Position numbers and translations under genes: made by a program. From contig JAQFVV010012442.1 in assembly GCA_028023455.1 (NCBI GenBank), forward strand, positions 2,020,903 through 2,084,902: a DNA stretch of 64,000 nt, in the 5' to 3' direction. Positions 1 to 12,000 of the stretch are shown here, in pieces (position 1 is the first letter of the stretch; each line of letters starts with the position of its first letter). The notes below the pieces were generated by a model. That model saw only the letters and a list, made by a program, of their open reading frames with translations. It was not told the DNA's origin and did no database searches. The DNA is from Epiperipatus broadwayi (lineage: Eukaryota > Onychophora > Udeonychophora > Euonychophora > Peripatidae).

Positions 1-490
1 AAGAATAAAATTATAAATTACTAAAATGTTAATGATATTTATCCTGATATATACTTTACATATAAGAATATTAGATAAAAATATTTCATTTAAGAATAAA
101 TCATTTTTAAGAAGTTAACATAATAAAATATAAAAAGACATGATTTTATTTAATAAAATAAATTTGATGTTAAATTTGATCATGTCTATGAGATACTCAT
201 TATAGTTATAGAATGTGTTGCCTTTGGAAGATGTGTTGTGAGAAGATAATTTAAAGTAATCTAACAGCTCTTTAATCATATATTACTTAAATATTAAGAG
301 CTATTATATTTTAAAAGAGAGAGTATGAAAAGTCCCCTCTTTCTAATTTGCTAGTATATTATATTTATCTTAATAATGATTATTATCATTATTTACTATT
401 ATTATTGTTCTCATTATTGTGGCATATAGCATTTGAATTTTAAGAGTAGCCTACAATATTATAATTTAGCCTATATGATGATGATGGTGA
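1..490. other. AT-rich stretch without recognisable gene
   Basis: Only AT-rich sequence with short homopolymer runs is visible. No open frame with protein-like composition and no RNA gene signature was found on either strand. Confidence 0.6.
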
Positions 491-730
<240 letters not shown>

Positions 731-882
731 ATGCACAATGTTTTTGGTCTTCAGTCAATTGAAGAGTTCCAGTCAAATGTCTCTTGATACAATCACTGTT
801 ATTTTGATCTGGTAATGTTATCGACTATATTTGGGTATAGCTGCATAGAGTTTATTTACATGTTAGTCATATATCTTTTTGG

Positions 883-884
<2 letters not shown>

Positions 885-918
<34 letters not shown>
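885..918. repeat. (TA)n microsatellite
   Basis: Pure TA dinucleotide run of about 34 bases lying some 60 bases left of the large inverted repeat at 981-1908. Confidence 0.9.
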
Positions 919-922
<4 letters not shown>

Positions 923-980
923 TTAATGTCTGTATTTTTTCCAAAATATATATAATATTCAAATCAATATGTATATCATA

Positions 981-1901
981 AAATAGAGTAAAATTCATTT
1001 AAATTATAGTTATTTTATTAGAAGTATTTTCAACTATGCATATTGTAGTCTTTATTAACTATATAACATTGAATAATCAAAATGAGACATTTGTTGGAAA
1101 TACCCATAGTTCAATTCAGTTTAGTTTTCCCACAATTCTGTTATTTTAACATTTGATGATTGCTTATTCATTAACATTACATGATTTCTTGAAATCAACA
1201 TAATCTCTATTATTTTGCATTTATTGTGGCAATGTTAAATTTGCTTAATTTTTATATTTTTATAATCAAATTTAAATCCATAATGAAAATGTTTATTATG
1301 ATCAAATATAACAGATGATGATTTATTTACATCTTTTCTTCATTATTTCTCATTAAAAGTCTATTATATAAAAGCATACTTAATAATTCTAAAATTCAAA
1401 ATTCAAATTTTAATCAAAATTGTATTATATATAAATCGATATGTAAATGTGACTTACAATATAGTGGTGAATCTAAATGTACATTGGAGAAGAGAATAAA
1501 AGAGGATATGCTTTTATATTATAGAATTGAAAAAGAGAAACAATCAGGAAAAGATGTAAATAAACCTTCATCATATGTTATATTTAATCATAATAAATAT
1601 TGTCAATATGGATTTAAATTTGATTATAAAAATACAAAAATTATGAAAATTGAAGATTGGCATAATAAACATAAAATAAAAGAGGCTATGTTGATTTCAA
1701 AAAATCATCAAATGTTAATAAATTGACAATCATCAAATGTTAAAATAACAGAATTGTGGAAGAACTAAACTGAATTGAACTATGGATATTTTGAACAAAT
1801 GTCTCATTTTGATTACTCAATGTTATATAGTTGATAAAGACTACAAGATGCATAGTCAAAAGTATTTCTAATAAAATAACTCTAATTCATGTGAATTTTA
1901 C

Positions 1902-1908
<7 letters not shown>
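981..1908. repeat. Large inverted repeat (foldback element), ~403 bp arms
   Basis: The left arm (981-1383) is the reverse complement of the right arm (1506-1908) around a ~120 bp loop. The match runs along the whole arm with substitutions and a few small indels; by eye the outer part is about 85-90% identical. The arms are symmetric about position ~1444 and the right end abuts a (TA)n tract. No terminal duplication can be fixed because the flanks are TA-rich. It could be a foldback transposon, a very long MITE, or two head-to-head copies of a dispersed repeat. No transposase domain is recognised. Confidence 0.85.
1484..1726 (+). CDS. Unrecognised 80-codon ORF in the right arm of the inverted repeat
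   Basis: This ATG-to-stop frame of 80 codons lies almost wholly in the right arm of the 981-1908 inverted repeat. The peptide is lysine- and asparagine-rich with one aromatic/cysteine patch (YCQYGFKFDY). I recognise no family. The matching region of the left arm, read on the minus strand, is out of frame because of a single-base difference and meets a stop early, so the frame is not conserved between arms. That argues for a chance frame in AT-rich DNA or a dead fragment of a transposon protein. A conserved peptide in other genomic copies of this repeat would change the view. Confidence 0.15.
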   Translation: MEKRIKEDMLLYYRIEKEKQSGKDVNKPSSYVIFNHNKYCQYGFKFDYKNTKIMKIEDWHNKHKIKEAMLISKNHQMLIN

Positions 1909-1946
<38 letters not shown>

Positions 1947-1954
1947 TTAGTAAA

Positions 1955-1989
<35 letters not shown>
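1909..1989. repeat. Two (TA)n tracts at the right edge of the inverted repeat
   Basis: TA runs at 1909-1942 and 1959-1989 are separated by a 16 bp unique spacer. They border the foldback directly. Confidence 0.9.
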
Positions 1990-1990
<1 letters not shown>

Positions 1991-2204
1991 CATAAAATAT
2001 TATAATGAGAAAAGAGATGTTTAAATATTAAATATTTTAGTGTTTTGATAAAGTATCTTAAGACAGAATTCAAAAATCACTATATAATATACCATTACTA
2101 ATAGAAAGTATTATAAAATAAACCAAAGAAATGTTTTGCTTAAATGTCATGGATATGATATAATTAAATTATATTATTTCCAATTTACATTTATTATCAT
2201 TTTG

Positions 2205-2238
2205 ATATATATATATGTGTGTATGTGTGTGTGTGTGT
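2205..2238. repeat. (TA)n/(TG)n compound microsatellite
   Basis: A short TA run passes into TG units, the usual product of transitions in a TA repeat. Confidence 0.85.
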
Positions 2239-2280
2239 AAAATAAATAAAATATCCATTAATTAAAAACAATATTGTAAT

Positions 2281-2484
2281 TATAATTGAAATAATATTTT
2301 TAACGGTTTATAAACAATTACAAACAATCTTAAAATCCGCAGAAGTACTTTCAGTTACTTCCACTTTTGGTTTTTGAATTTAATGGCAGTTGAGGCAGAT
2401 TAGAAAGTAACCAAAAGTACTTCTGTGGATTTTAAGATTGTTTGTAATTGTTTATAAACCGTTAAAAATATTATTTCAATTATA
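2281..2484. mobile_element. MITE-like foldback, ~80 bp inverted arms
   Basis: The left arm (about 2281-2360) is matched by the reverse complement of 2404-2484, nearly perfect over the outer ~70 bases including the shared core AACGGTTTATAAACAATT. The loop is about 43 bp. The total length of ~204 bp and the lack of coding capacity fit a miniature inverted-repeat or foldback element. The right border runs straight into a (TA)n tract. A TA or TTA target duplication is possible but cannot be proven because the arm ends are themselves AT-palindromic. Confidence 0.8.
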
Positions 2485-2767
2485 TATATATAGCCTTATA
2501 AAAGTATAAGTTATAATTATTTTTGAGCAATATTTTTTTATTCTTATATTCAATTTTGTTTTCTTTTTTAAAAAATGAAATACTGTAAAAAACAATTGAA
2601 TCACATATTAGGAAAATACCCACCCACCACCCAAAAAAAAAAACAAATATGAATATTTTTACGTGCAGAAAAATTAAATAAAAAAGTCAATTTGGTCTGT
2701 GTGCATGGTTGTTTGAAACTATTATGTTTCTGATATTTTGAATTGATATAACAGGTATAAGAAATAG

Positions 2768-2789
2768 GAGCAGCAGAAGCAGCAGCAGC

Positions 2790-2826
<37 letters not shown>

Positions 2827-2827
2827 A

Positions 2828-2859
<32 letters not shown>

Positions 2860-2872
2860 ATAATAATAATAA
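2768..2872. repeat. Compound GCA/GTA/ATA microsatellite
   Basis: GCA units lead into GTA units, interrupted once, then AAT units. Poly-tyrosine or poly-serine frames here are repeat artefacts. Confidence 0.95.
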
Positions 2873-3109
2873 GTCAAACAGTACATCACATAGATAAACA
2901 AGAAAATGCTTTCTACATCCACAGAACTACAATATAATCTAAATAAAACTTATTTTAATAGTTATACTACCATTCACATTTAGCTCCTTTGAACATTTGT
3001 TGTCAGGACACTAAAAAAAAATTAAAAAAATAAAAAATATTGATAATTTTTGTTGAACAAAATACAATAATGAGTTCAATTAAATAAAATATTTTTTAAG
3101 TATTTCAGA

Positions 3110-3143
<34 letters not shown>

Positions 3144-4896
3144 GCAAAAAATTTCTAGAATAATCTCTACAGTATACTATATACATATAAAATAGATATA
3201 GCCAGCTTATAGAATGTATGTTATCCTCAGCAGCATTTAGTAGTTAAAATTTAAAAAAAAAAAAAAAACAATCTCATTAAGGTCACCCAATGTTAAAATT
3301 CGCATGTGGAATGAACCTCATTCCTAAATTCATGTGTATTAACACGATTGTATTGTTTCTTTAATAAAATATCATATATTTTGATTTTCTTTTTTTTTTT
3401 TTCAAAATCGTTTTCCACATGTAAATTCAAAACAAAAACTTTCACTACAAATGATGGAATGTTCTGCAAACACTGGTCTTAAGTATATCCATTTTTGTAT
3501 AAAATTGCACTATATTCTTTTTATATATTTAGATTTGTATTTTCAGACATTTCATTTATTTGTAATGGATGTTGTTGTTTTGATAATGTTATTATCTTAC
3601 ACGTGAAGATAGATTTTGAAAAACATAACAAAAAAGAGATATTTTCTAAATATAGCAGACAATTTATTAATTAAATAATAGAATTGTGTTAATATATGTA
3701 ATTATAAAAAAAGATCGTTTATGTAAAAAACTTAAGATTGTGTAGCTTTATTGAAGTTTTTTTTTTTTTTAATTTCATCTGTAAAAAATTACTCAGGAGG
3801 CCAGACACGTCATAAGCTGATACGTATTTAAATATGTGTTATTGTAGGTCAATGTGATTTTAAGTAGCAGTCTGCTATACAAAATATTTGAAAAAAAGTG
3901 AATTAACTTATTCAGGAGATCAGTTGAAATAATATCAAATAGTAAATCAATTCATATTCAGTAGTTCAATAATTCACACAACATACAATTTGATTTTAGT
4001 ATTTAAATCTTCACTTTTATCAGCTTTTTAAATAATGTCGTTATGGTATAAAATTAAAGTTAATTGACAAGGCAGAACTTATAATCAAGCTTGATTATAA
4101 ATAACCTTGATAAAAATCTTAAAATGAGTAAATATTAAATAAATAAACACTACATAAATAAATATATTATTACTTTATACGCATTCACTGTAAAAATTTA
4201 CAATCTTTTTATGCGGTAATGTTTCATCAAATGATGAACTAACTTTTGCTAAGATCTGTTTCTGTCAATGAACCTAATATATTCTAAAGATTAATTCATA
4301 TCATATCGATTGTACTATTTATTAATTTGTTATTTACGTTTATTGACAATGTTTTATTTATTATTATGTGTTCAAAGTGTAATTAAAATACTTAGAGCTG
4401 TTATATTTGATGTGATTTCAATTAACTTCTTGAGCAGTTGATGACATCAAATTTTCTATGGAAGCATATGTACTGCAAAAGGAGAGTTTAATTCTTTTAT
4501 CAAATGCTGTATAAAAGGCCATACATTTCTGTAGAAGAGATATAAAAAAACATTGATGTGTTTTATATTTGTAAATTGTTTAATCAATATTATCTTTGTA
4601 TAGACTTTACAATAACATTATTTAATTATTTATTACATTTTTTTAATGTTTTCCTATACAACCACAATAAGGTATTACATCTTTTTCATAAAATAAATTT
4701 AATGATTCACACCAAAAATAAAAAATATTTTGCTTAGTTGGACAATTATTTAAAAAAGACATATTTTGTATAGAAAAATGAAATTGAAAATGTGTACATT
4801 GGCTACAATAGGATTTATTTAGTCAACATTAACTTTATAAACATATAATTAAATAATTGAAGACATATTCTATGTTAAATACCTTCCATTCAAATT
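2873..4896. other. AT-rich non-coding stretch
   Basis: It contains a (TA)n tract at 3113-3142 and several A or T runs (about 3251, 3391, 3760). No gene, RNA or element border was recognised. Confidence 0.55.
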
Positions 4897-4912
4897 ATAT
4901 ATATATATATAT

Positions 4913-6629
4913 AACAAATCTTACACTTGTTCGGCGGTTTTGGTATAGTGCCATCTTTTGGACATAAATAACAAGTGATAGCAGGTTACGTGATTAACTT
5001 GTTTTTGTTTTTCATAAATGTACCTTTAAAGTTTTCTTGCAATGATATATATTGCAGAGACTTTGATTATATGGTGATTCTGAACTGAGATCAGACCCAT
5101 ATAAATATCTGGCTTGCTAGGCTGAGTTTGAAGACTTTACTGGTCTGAAAAATTCACGCTTGCAATCTGATAGAAACGTTTTGCATAGACACTTGAGAGT
5201 CAGTGTTTTAGATCTAGTTTCTATACTCTATCCCCCACTGAGGATAGCAAACCAGCTTGAAATCAGCTGATCTGGGGGTGAGCAAATGAAAGAGGTAGTT
5301 AATTTCTGACTCTTTTTTCGTTTATGTAAAACAAATCTTACACTTGTTCGGCGGTTTTGGTATAGCGCCATCTTTTGGACATAAATAACAAGTGATAGCA
5401 GGTTACGTGATTAACTTGTTTTTGTTTTTCATAAATGTACCTTTAAAGTTTTCTTGCAATGATATATATTGCAGAGACTTTGATTATATGGTGATTCTGA
5501 ACTGAGATCAGACCCATATAAATATCTGGCTTGCTAGGCTGAGTTTGAAGACTTTACCGGTCTGAAAAATTCATGCTTGCAATCTGATAGAAACGTTTTG
5601 CATAGACACTTGAGAGTCAGTGTTTTAGATCTAGTTTCTATACTCTATCCCCCACTGAGGATAGCAAACCAGCTTGAAATCAGCTGATCTGGGGGTGAGC
5701 AAATGAAAGAGGTAGTTAATTTTTGACTCTTTTTTCATTTATGTAAAACAAATCTTACACTTGTTCGGCGGTTTTGGTATAGCGCCATCTTTTGGACATA
5801 AATAACAAGTGATAGCAGGTTACGTGATTAACTTGTTTTTGTTTTTCATAAATGTACCTTTAAAGTTTTCTTGCAATGATATATATTGCAGAGACTTTGA
5901 TTATATGGTGATTCTGAACTGAGATCAGACCCATATAAATATCTGGCTTGCTAGGCTGAGTTTGAAGACTTTACCGGTCTGAAAAATTCACGCTTGCAAT
6001 CTGATAGAAACGTTTTGCATAGACACTTGAGAGTCAGTGTTTTAGATCTAGTTTCTATACTCTATCCCCCACTGAGGATAGCAAACCAGCTTGAAATCAG
6101 CTGATCTGGGGGTGAGCAAATGAAAGAGGTAGTTAATTTCTGACTCTTTTTTCGTTTATGTAAAACAAATCTTACACTTGTTCGGCGGTTTTGGTATAGC
6201 GCCATCTTTTGGACATAAATAACAAGTGATAGCAGGTTACGTGATTAACTTGTTTTTGTTTTTCATAAATGTACCTTTAAAGTTTTCTTGCAATGATATA
6301 TATTGCAGAGACTTTGATTATATGGTGATTCTGAACTGAGATCAGACCCATATAAATATCTGGCTTGCTAGGCTGAGTTTGAAGACTTTACCGGTCTGAA
6401 AAATTCACGCTTGCAATCTGATAGAAACGTTTTGCATAGACACTTGAGAGTCAGTGTTTTAGATCTAGTTTCTATACTCTATCCCCCACTGAGGATAGCA
6501 AACCAGCTTGAAATCAGCTGATCTGGGGGTGAGCAAATGAAAGAGGTAGTTAATTTCTGACTCTTTTTTCGTTTATGTAAAACAAATCTTACACTTGTTC
6601 GGCGGTTTTGGTATAGCGCCATCTTTTGG

Positions 6630-6634
<5 letters not shown>
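4913..6634. repeat. 417-bp tandem repeat, four copies plus partial fifth
   Basis: Units start at 4913, 5330, 5747, 6164 and 6581, each exactly 417 bp after the last; the fifth breaks off after ~54 bases. Copies differ at only a few positions (for example GTGCC against GCGCC near the start of unit 1), so amplification or homogenisation is recent. The unit is visibly richer in G+C than its surroundings. It holds an inner TGCAAT/ATTGCA stem, a CCCCCA/TGGGGG stem flanking a CAGCT/AGCTG stem, and a run of six T near its end. There is no long open frame. Both array ends run directly into (TA)n tracts (4897-4912 and 6632-6689). Confidence 0.95.
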
Positions 6635-6666
<32 letters not shown>

Positions 6667-6689
6667 AACATATATATATATATATATAA
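6632..6689. repeat. (TA)n tracts after the 417-bp array
   Basis: Interrupted TA dinucleotide runs begin where the fifth unit departs from the consensus. Confidence 0.9.
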
Positions 6690-6848
6690 ACAAACAAAAA
6701 AAAAGACATAAATTCAATAAATAATATAATATTTCAACCAGAGGACTGGTTTTCATCAGAAAGAAAAAAAATACACAGTAAAATGGCGATATATATATAT
6801 ATGAAAAGAAAGTTACTGTTAACACTAACTGAAATAATTATAGAAAAA

Positions 6849-6952
6849 TATACAAACCATTATGCAATTACAAATATCCAGTAACGCCCTCTGTTTAGAT
6901 CTTTAAACAGAGAGTGTTTCTGGATATTTATAATTGTATAATGGTTTGTATG
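6849..6952. mobile_element. MITE-like hairpin, ~49 bp arms
   Basis: The left arm 6849-6897 and right arm 6904-6952 are reverse complements with few mismatches around a loop of about six bases, giving a ~104 bp hairpin. The right side runs into (TA)n. It overlaps a 71-bp duplication starting at 6921. Confidence 0.8.
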
Positions 6953-7062
6953 TATATATATATATATATATTGTAGCATCAACTTTCTTCATGGATATTT
7001 ATAATTGTATAATGGTTTGTATGTATATATATATATATATATTGTAGCATCAACTTTCTTCA
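6921..7062. repeat. 71-bp tandem duplication including a (TA)n core
   Basis: 6921-6991 and 6992-7062 are near-identical neighbouring copies, each carrying the hairpin right arm end, a TA run and the motif TTGTAGCATCAACTTTCTTC. Confidence 0.9.
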
Positions 7063-8207
7063 TTAATTTATTAACTTCGTTTTACGTGTGTGAAACTTTA
7101 CTTTCTATGGGTATAACCTCAACTTCCTTTCATTTATTACAAGTAGCTAGTCAACTGAATCTAACATGAAACTTGGGATCAAACAAGGACGGCTAGTGTG
7201 TTTATTTTATGATATTAATAATAAGATTAAGTATACCCGGGCACCAAATTGCAACTATAAATTGTAATGCCCACCAGAGATCATCATCATTGTCCATGCT
7301 TAGGACTATAGAAGATAATGGAGAAAGTAATTAAATTGTCTCTCAAAAAAATATAATGTTGATAAATACAACTCAAGTTATTGTAGTCTTGTTTTCAAAC
7401 TTAACATCAATTATGAAAATGTTTCATGATAAAATTTATTACTAAATGAATAATAATGAGACAACTTTCTTCCACAACTTTAATATAAATATATGATCTC
7501 GAGTGGTAACTACGAAAATGTTGTATACATTTCTAATTCATACATGACTGGAAATAAATTAGTAATTAATGCAGAGAACTCATAATTTATGCTTATAATA
7601 TAAAATTATTATTTAACTTAATATAGGTTAAAAAATATTATAAATAAATCCTTCCCGTTTAATTCCACTACTTTCTTTTTCATTCTCAGCATCTATTACT
7701 TTCAATAGCTACAATTATATAATACAGAATGTCTGTATTATGATCTCTAATCTGATAACTCTTAATCATATTTACTTAAACACACATATTAACCTTTCAA
7801 TCAACTATTAATTTATGATCCTTATTATAATAATCGTAGTTCCAGATTTTAATATTTATACTACTTGACTTCCATGCTGGCTCTTAGATTTAATAATCGA
7901 AATACTCTTTCTCAAGGTCTAGATCTACCAATGAGGTGCAATTATTACTAACTGATTGCATTGCAATAGATATGATCCCAAATTTTGACAAATTAAACTT
8001 TAATTACTAGTGGGAATCACATTGAATGCCGAAAGCAGGAAATGGATTTTATGTCTGCTCTCAATATTCATCACATTGCAATGAACCAAATGATTAAACT
8101 TGAGAAACCTAAATTAACTATTTCTTTCATCTTATTCTATTTTATATCAACTGTTTGCCCAAATGTATTTAGTACTTTTAAATCTATTACACTTTTTCCA
8201 AAGTAAA
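7063..8207. other. AT-rich stretch without recognised gene
   Basis: Slightly less AT-biased than its surroundings, but with stops in all frames. A short stretch near 7165-7230 faintly resembles an RT motif, too weakly to annotate. Confidence 0.5.
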
Positions 8208-8440
8208 CCATGGAATTAAACCATGGACATTAATCATATAAATTGATCAAAAAAATCAATCACATAGGTAAAATATGGAAATAAATCATAAAAATAGATT
8301 CTGCAAATTAACTATAAAAATCTATCAATATAAAATAAATTATATAAATTTAAACTATGAAATCAATCAATATGAAAATGGATTGTGTGTATCAAATATG
8401 AAATCAATAAATATAAAATGAATCATATGAATTTAAATGT
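8208..8440. repeat. Degenerate AATCAATCAATATGAAA-like tandem repeat
   Basis: Imperfect units combining AATCAATCA and ATATGAAAT or ATATAAAAT recur about every 20-40 bases. Boundaries are approximate. Confidence 0.5.
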
Positions 8441-8543
8441 GATCTAATGTTAGTTCTAGATATAGGTGTTTTATATAGATTCTGGAGATATTTGAAATAT
8501 TAAAATACAAGCTGCATGTAATTTCATAACAAATCTTTATTAC

Positions 8544-8640
<97 letters not shown>
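8544..8640. repeat. (AAT)n microsatellite
   Basis: About 97 bases of pure AAT units. The preceding ~40 bases are only vaguely similar to the LINE 3' end seen before the tract at 57811, so a LINE origin is unproven here. Confidence 0.95.
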
Positions 8641-8642
<2 letters not shown>

Positions 8643-8921
8643 CACACACTTATATATAGTATCATTACACTCAAATCTTATATGACATGAGATTTACTAA
8701 AAAAAAGTACTAATGACATGTAATACATATTTAAATTAACTAAATTTCTAGATAATTTAATCATTGTCTTGACCCTTCTAGTAAATGAATATTAAAAATG
8801 CTTACACATGGAATCAGAATTCCGTATTTATGTATAATATGAAATGCTCTTTTAACTTTGAGAAAACCTATAAATTCCTGCTCCTCCTTTCATTGCAAAC
8901 ATTATCCATTGGACTATTCCA

Positions 8922-9000
8922 AAATAATTATCAATTTTAATTATTCTAACAGGTAATAATAAATAATTATCAATTTTAATTATTCCAACAAGCAATAATC
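8922..9000. repeat. Two-copy ~39-bp direct repeat
   Basis: The motif AATAATTATCAATTTTAATT recurs with period of about 39 bases, followed in each copy by ATTC(T/C)AACA. Confidence 0.8.
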
Positions 9001-12000
9001 TTTTATATTTTCTATGAAAAGTATGATGTGACACAAAAAATCTCTAATTGGTCCTACAAATGGGTTTAAATTCAAAAACCATAATCTTACATTCATGCAT
9101 GCCAAATATTCATGCTTCCCACTTTAGTGACTGTATATATTTTGATAGGTCAGCATGTTGCCTCCAGCTTGACGATATTCAATTTACCATCCTTCACAAA
9201 ATCCAACTAGAGGCCCATCAGCTTCTGAATTAAAATCTTGGTCATCCCCTTCATCAACACACATACATCTGACTGAAATCTTTATCCTGTCAATGCAATT
9301 TTTATCCTGCCCTGCACAAGAAAAATACTCTACATATTTCATAGCACTATGCAGTATTTTATAATGCACACACATCAGTGTCTTAGTAAGGGAAATTATA
9401 AAAAAACTCCCAACTTTGAATGTGTGCATTAGCCAGAGAGAGGTCTTCTCTAAGACCTAGAATCATGTGAGAAAATCTTTCTGTACACACTTACTCTATA
9501 TAGGTATGCACAACATTTTCCACAACTCTAACAAAAACTCAATCAATAATTCCCTAATAAATAAAAATGAATGGAGCTGGAAACTGTTCCAAGATCTCCT
9601 CTGGACTAGTGAATAAACTATGAGATAGTTAATTCCTATCTATCCCTTCTGAGATGGTAAAATAACTCTACCTCAGTAATAACAAACATTTATAGCTTTA
9701 CATATGCACACACATATATCGATTACAGTCCAGATAAATGACAAAGACTAACCACATCTCAAATCAAAACCATAAACTATCTCAATTTAAAAGTCAAGCA
9801 CCCAGCAACATCCATTCCCTATTTATATTAATAACAGATCAACATATTATGGCATAGCAATGATTTTTCATATGACCATCCAACCACTCTTCACACATCC
9901 AATATTAAGCACAAAATTTTGATGATAAAAAATATTTTCTATCCCTATTTTTTTAAAAAAAATATGTAAGCATATATATACTTCACAATCATTACATGTT
10001 AACAAATTTTAATTTTTTCTTTTTTTTTTCAATGGGTCTTATGAATCAAAATTATTTTTCTTTTATTTTAAACATTTTAAATACTTTTGATAATAGATTA
10101 AAATCAATATAATCACTAAAGTTTTTATAAAACATGATACATATTATATAAGTAAAGCAAAATAAATAATAAATATTACACATTACAGATTGTCTCTTTC
10201 CATTGTCTCTTTCTTTCAAAGTTAAGTTTGAAGACTTGATATTATTTTCCACCAGTTAATTACTATTTACTTCATTTTGTTTTGGAGATAGCTATAGGCA
10301 CTATATAGATCCACATACTGTTCTTTAATCAAGATGTAGCTACACTGATAATTAATATTGGTTTAAAAGAGAAAGTTCTGCAGATCACTTTTCAATTTTG
10401 AAGACTTTTTGGGGGGGGTTTGAATTTAGATGCTTCTTCCTTTTTCCATATAGGTTTAAAACACAGTCAAAACAAGTAGATTTTATTATTAAAATATGGA
10501 TTGGCTGTTTAACATTATATAAAAGTTTGATCATTCTCCTTTTAAATGAATTTTAATAAACCAAATATAAATATCAATACACTGCATACAAAGTCTTTTC
10601 TTAACAGCTGATTTGGTCATAATTAATTGACTTTGGAGAAAGAGAAATGCACACCTATTACAATTGAATTAGCAATTCATATTTAACTCACAATTTTACA
10701 CTTCTTAAGTATAGTCAATTGTCTGAGAAAATATTGAAAAATCAGAGACAATTTGGCAAGTTAGTTTTGAATTAGCAAGTCCCCCCCACTCTACTTGGCT
10801 CCTTTTATAAGCAAAAGGAAAAAATATCTATCAGTTTTTTTTATGTCTGGTTTTTCTTCAATTTTAAGATATTCTTTCAGAATTAACCATTTAAAGACCA
10901 CCTGTTAAGTGTTACTTTTAATTTCTTATTTACAACTCAATTTGGGGACACATGGCCCTTTATTGATGAAACCAATTAAAAAAATATATCAGATTACTGA
11001 CAATTTTTGCAAAATAAATCTTACCTAAATATTTTTTTATTTAGACTTACATTTTAGAGTTGCAAATAACAAATCAAAATGAATTCATTTTCACTATACT
11101 ATTAATTAATATAGAACACAATATACAATTTTCTACAAAAGGGAAAAAAAGAATCTATATCTGTATCACACAAACATACATACCCATATGCAGAACATTA
11201 AATAGAAAACTCCTTGTTTAGATTAGCACAGAATATCTTTTATAATTTCTTATAATCACAAACCTATTTATAACACATTCAATTTCAATTCTCCTAACTT
11301 TTTTTTTACTGATAAATATTAAGTTTCAAGAAGACTCTTTTAGAAATATAAATATTTATTTTCCAATTATCATAGCACATACAAAAACCACTCTTCCTTT
11401 CATTACATAATGCTAGCTATTATTTTAGACAAATACAAACAGATTCAATCTATATATGTGAGATTAAACTACCCAGTTATCTTTTTTTTTCAAATGAAGC
11501 TTTTCAACTTTTCTTAAACTAATAAAAAAAATTTTGCCTATAAATAGTTCATTTTCTCATCATTGGTTTATATATGAAATAAACCAAATTCACAGACAAT
11601 TAAAAATAACTATTACATTTGTATTAAAGGCATATTAATTCACCATTAACAAATCAATTTTACAAAGCAGTTGTTCATAATGCTGTCAAATCCACATATC
11701 ATATATAGTGGGCATATTTAAAAATTTTAGTTTTAATTTAGCTTTATTAATATATTCTATGTATATTTCTGAAGCATATCAAACAAGACAATTTGTCCCA
11801 AATATTTTTTTTCCAATTATGAATTTCTCACATTTATTTATGTAATATTAAAATCTTTTATTTAATTTGCATTAAATCTTTAAAACAAATTTGTTAAAGC
11901 AACCAATTAAAAAAACTACTACAAAAACAATGGTCTTTCAGCCAGACCACATTTATGAAATTTATTTTTTATAATATTAAAATCATTTGTTTAATATACA

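Noticed and set aside
4913-5329. 417-bp unit as a spliced-leader, 5S or U-snRNA gene cassette
   Set aside because: I could not match it to any known RNA. The Sm-like AATTTTTG appears in only one copy, and no clear pol III A/B boxes are present.
7165-7300. Possible RT motif (GIKQGRLVCLFYDINNKI-like)
   Set aside because: Only one short motif-like stretch, with no neighbouring RT motifs in any frame.
9048-9429. Overlapping 61- and 81-codon frames on opposite strands
   Set aside because: No recognisable domain. They overlap on opposite strands and lie in a region whose lower AT content makes short frames likely.
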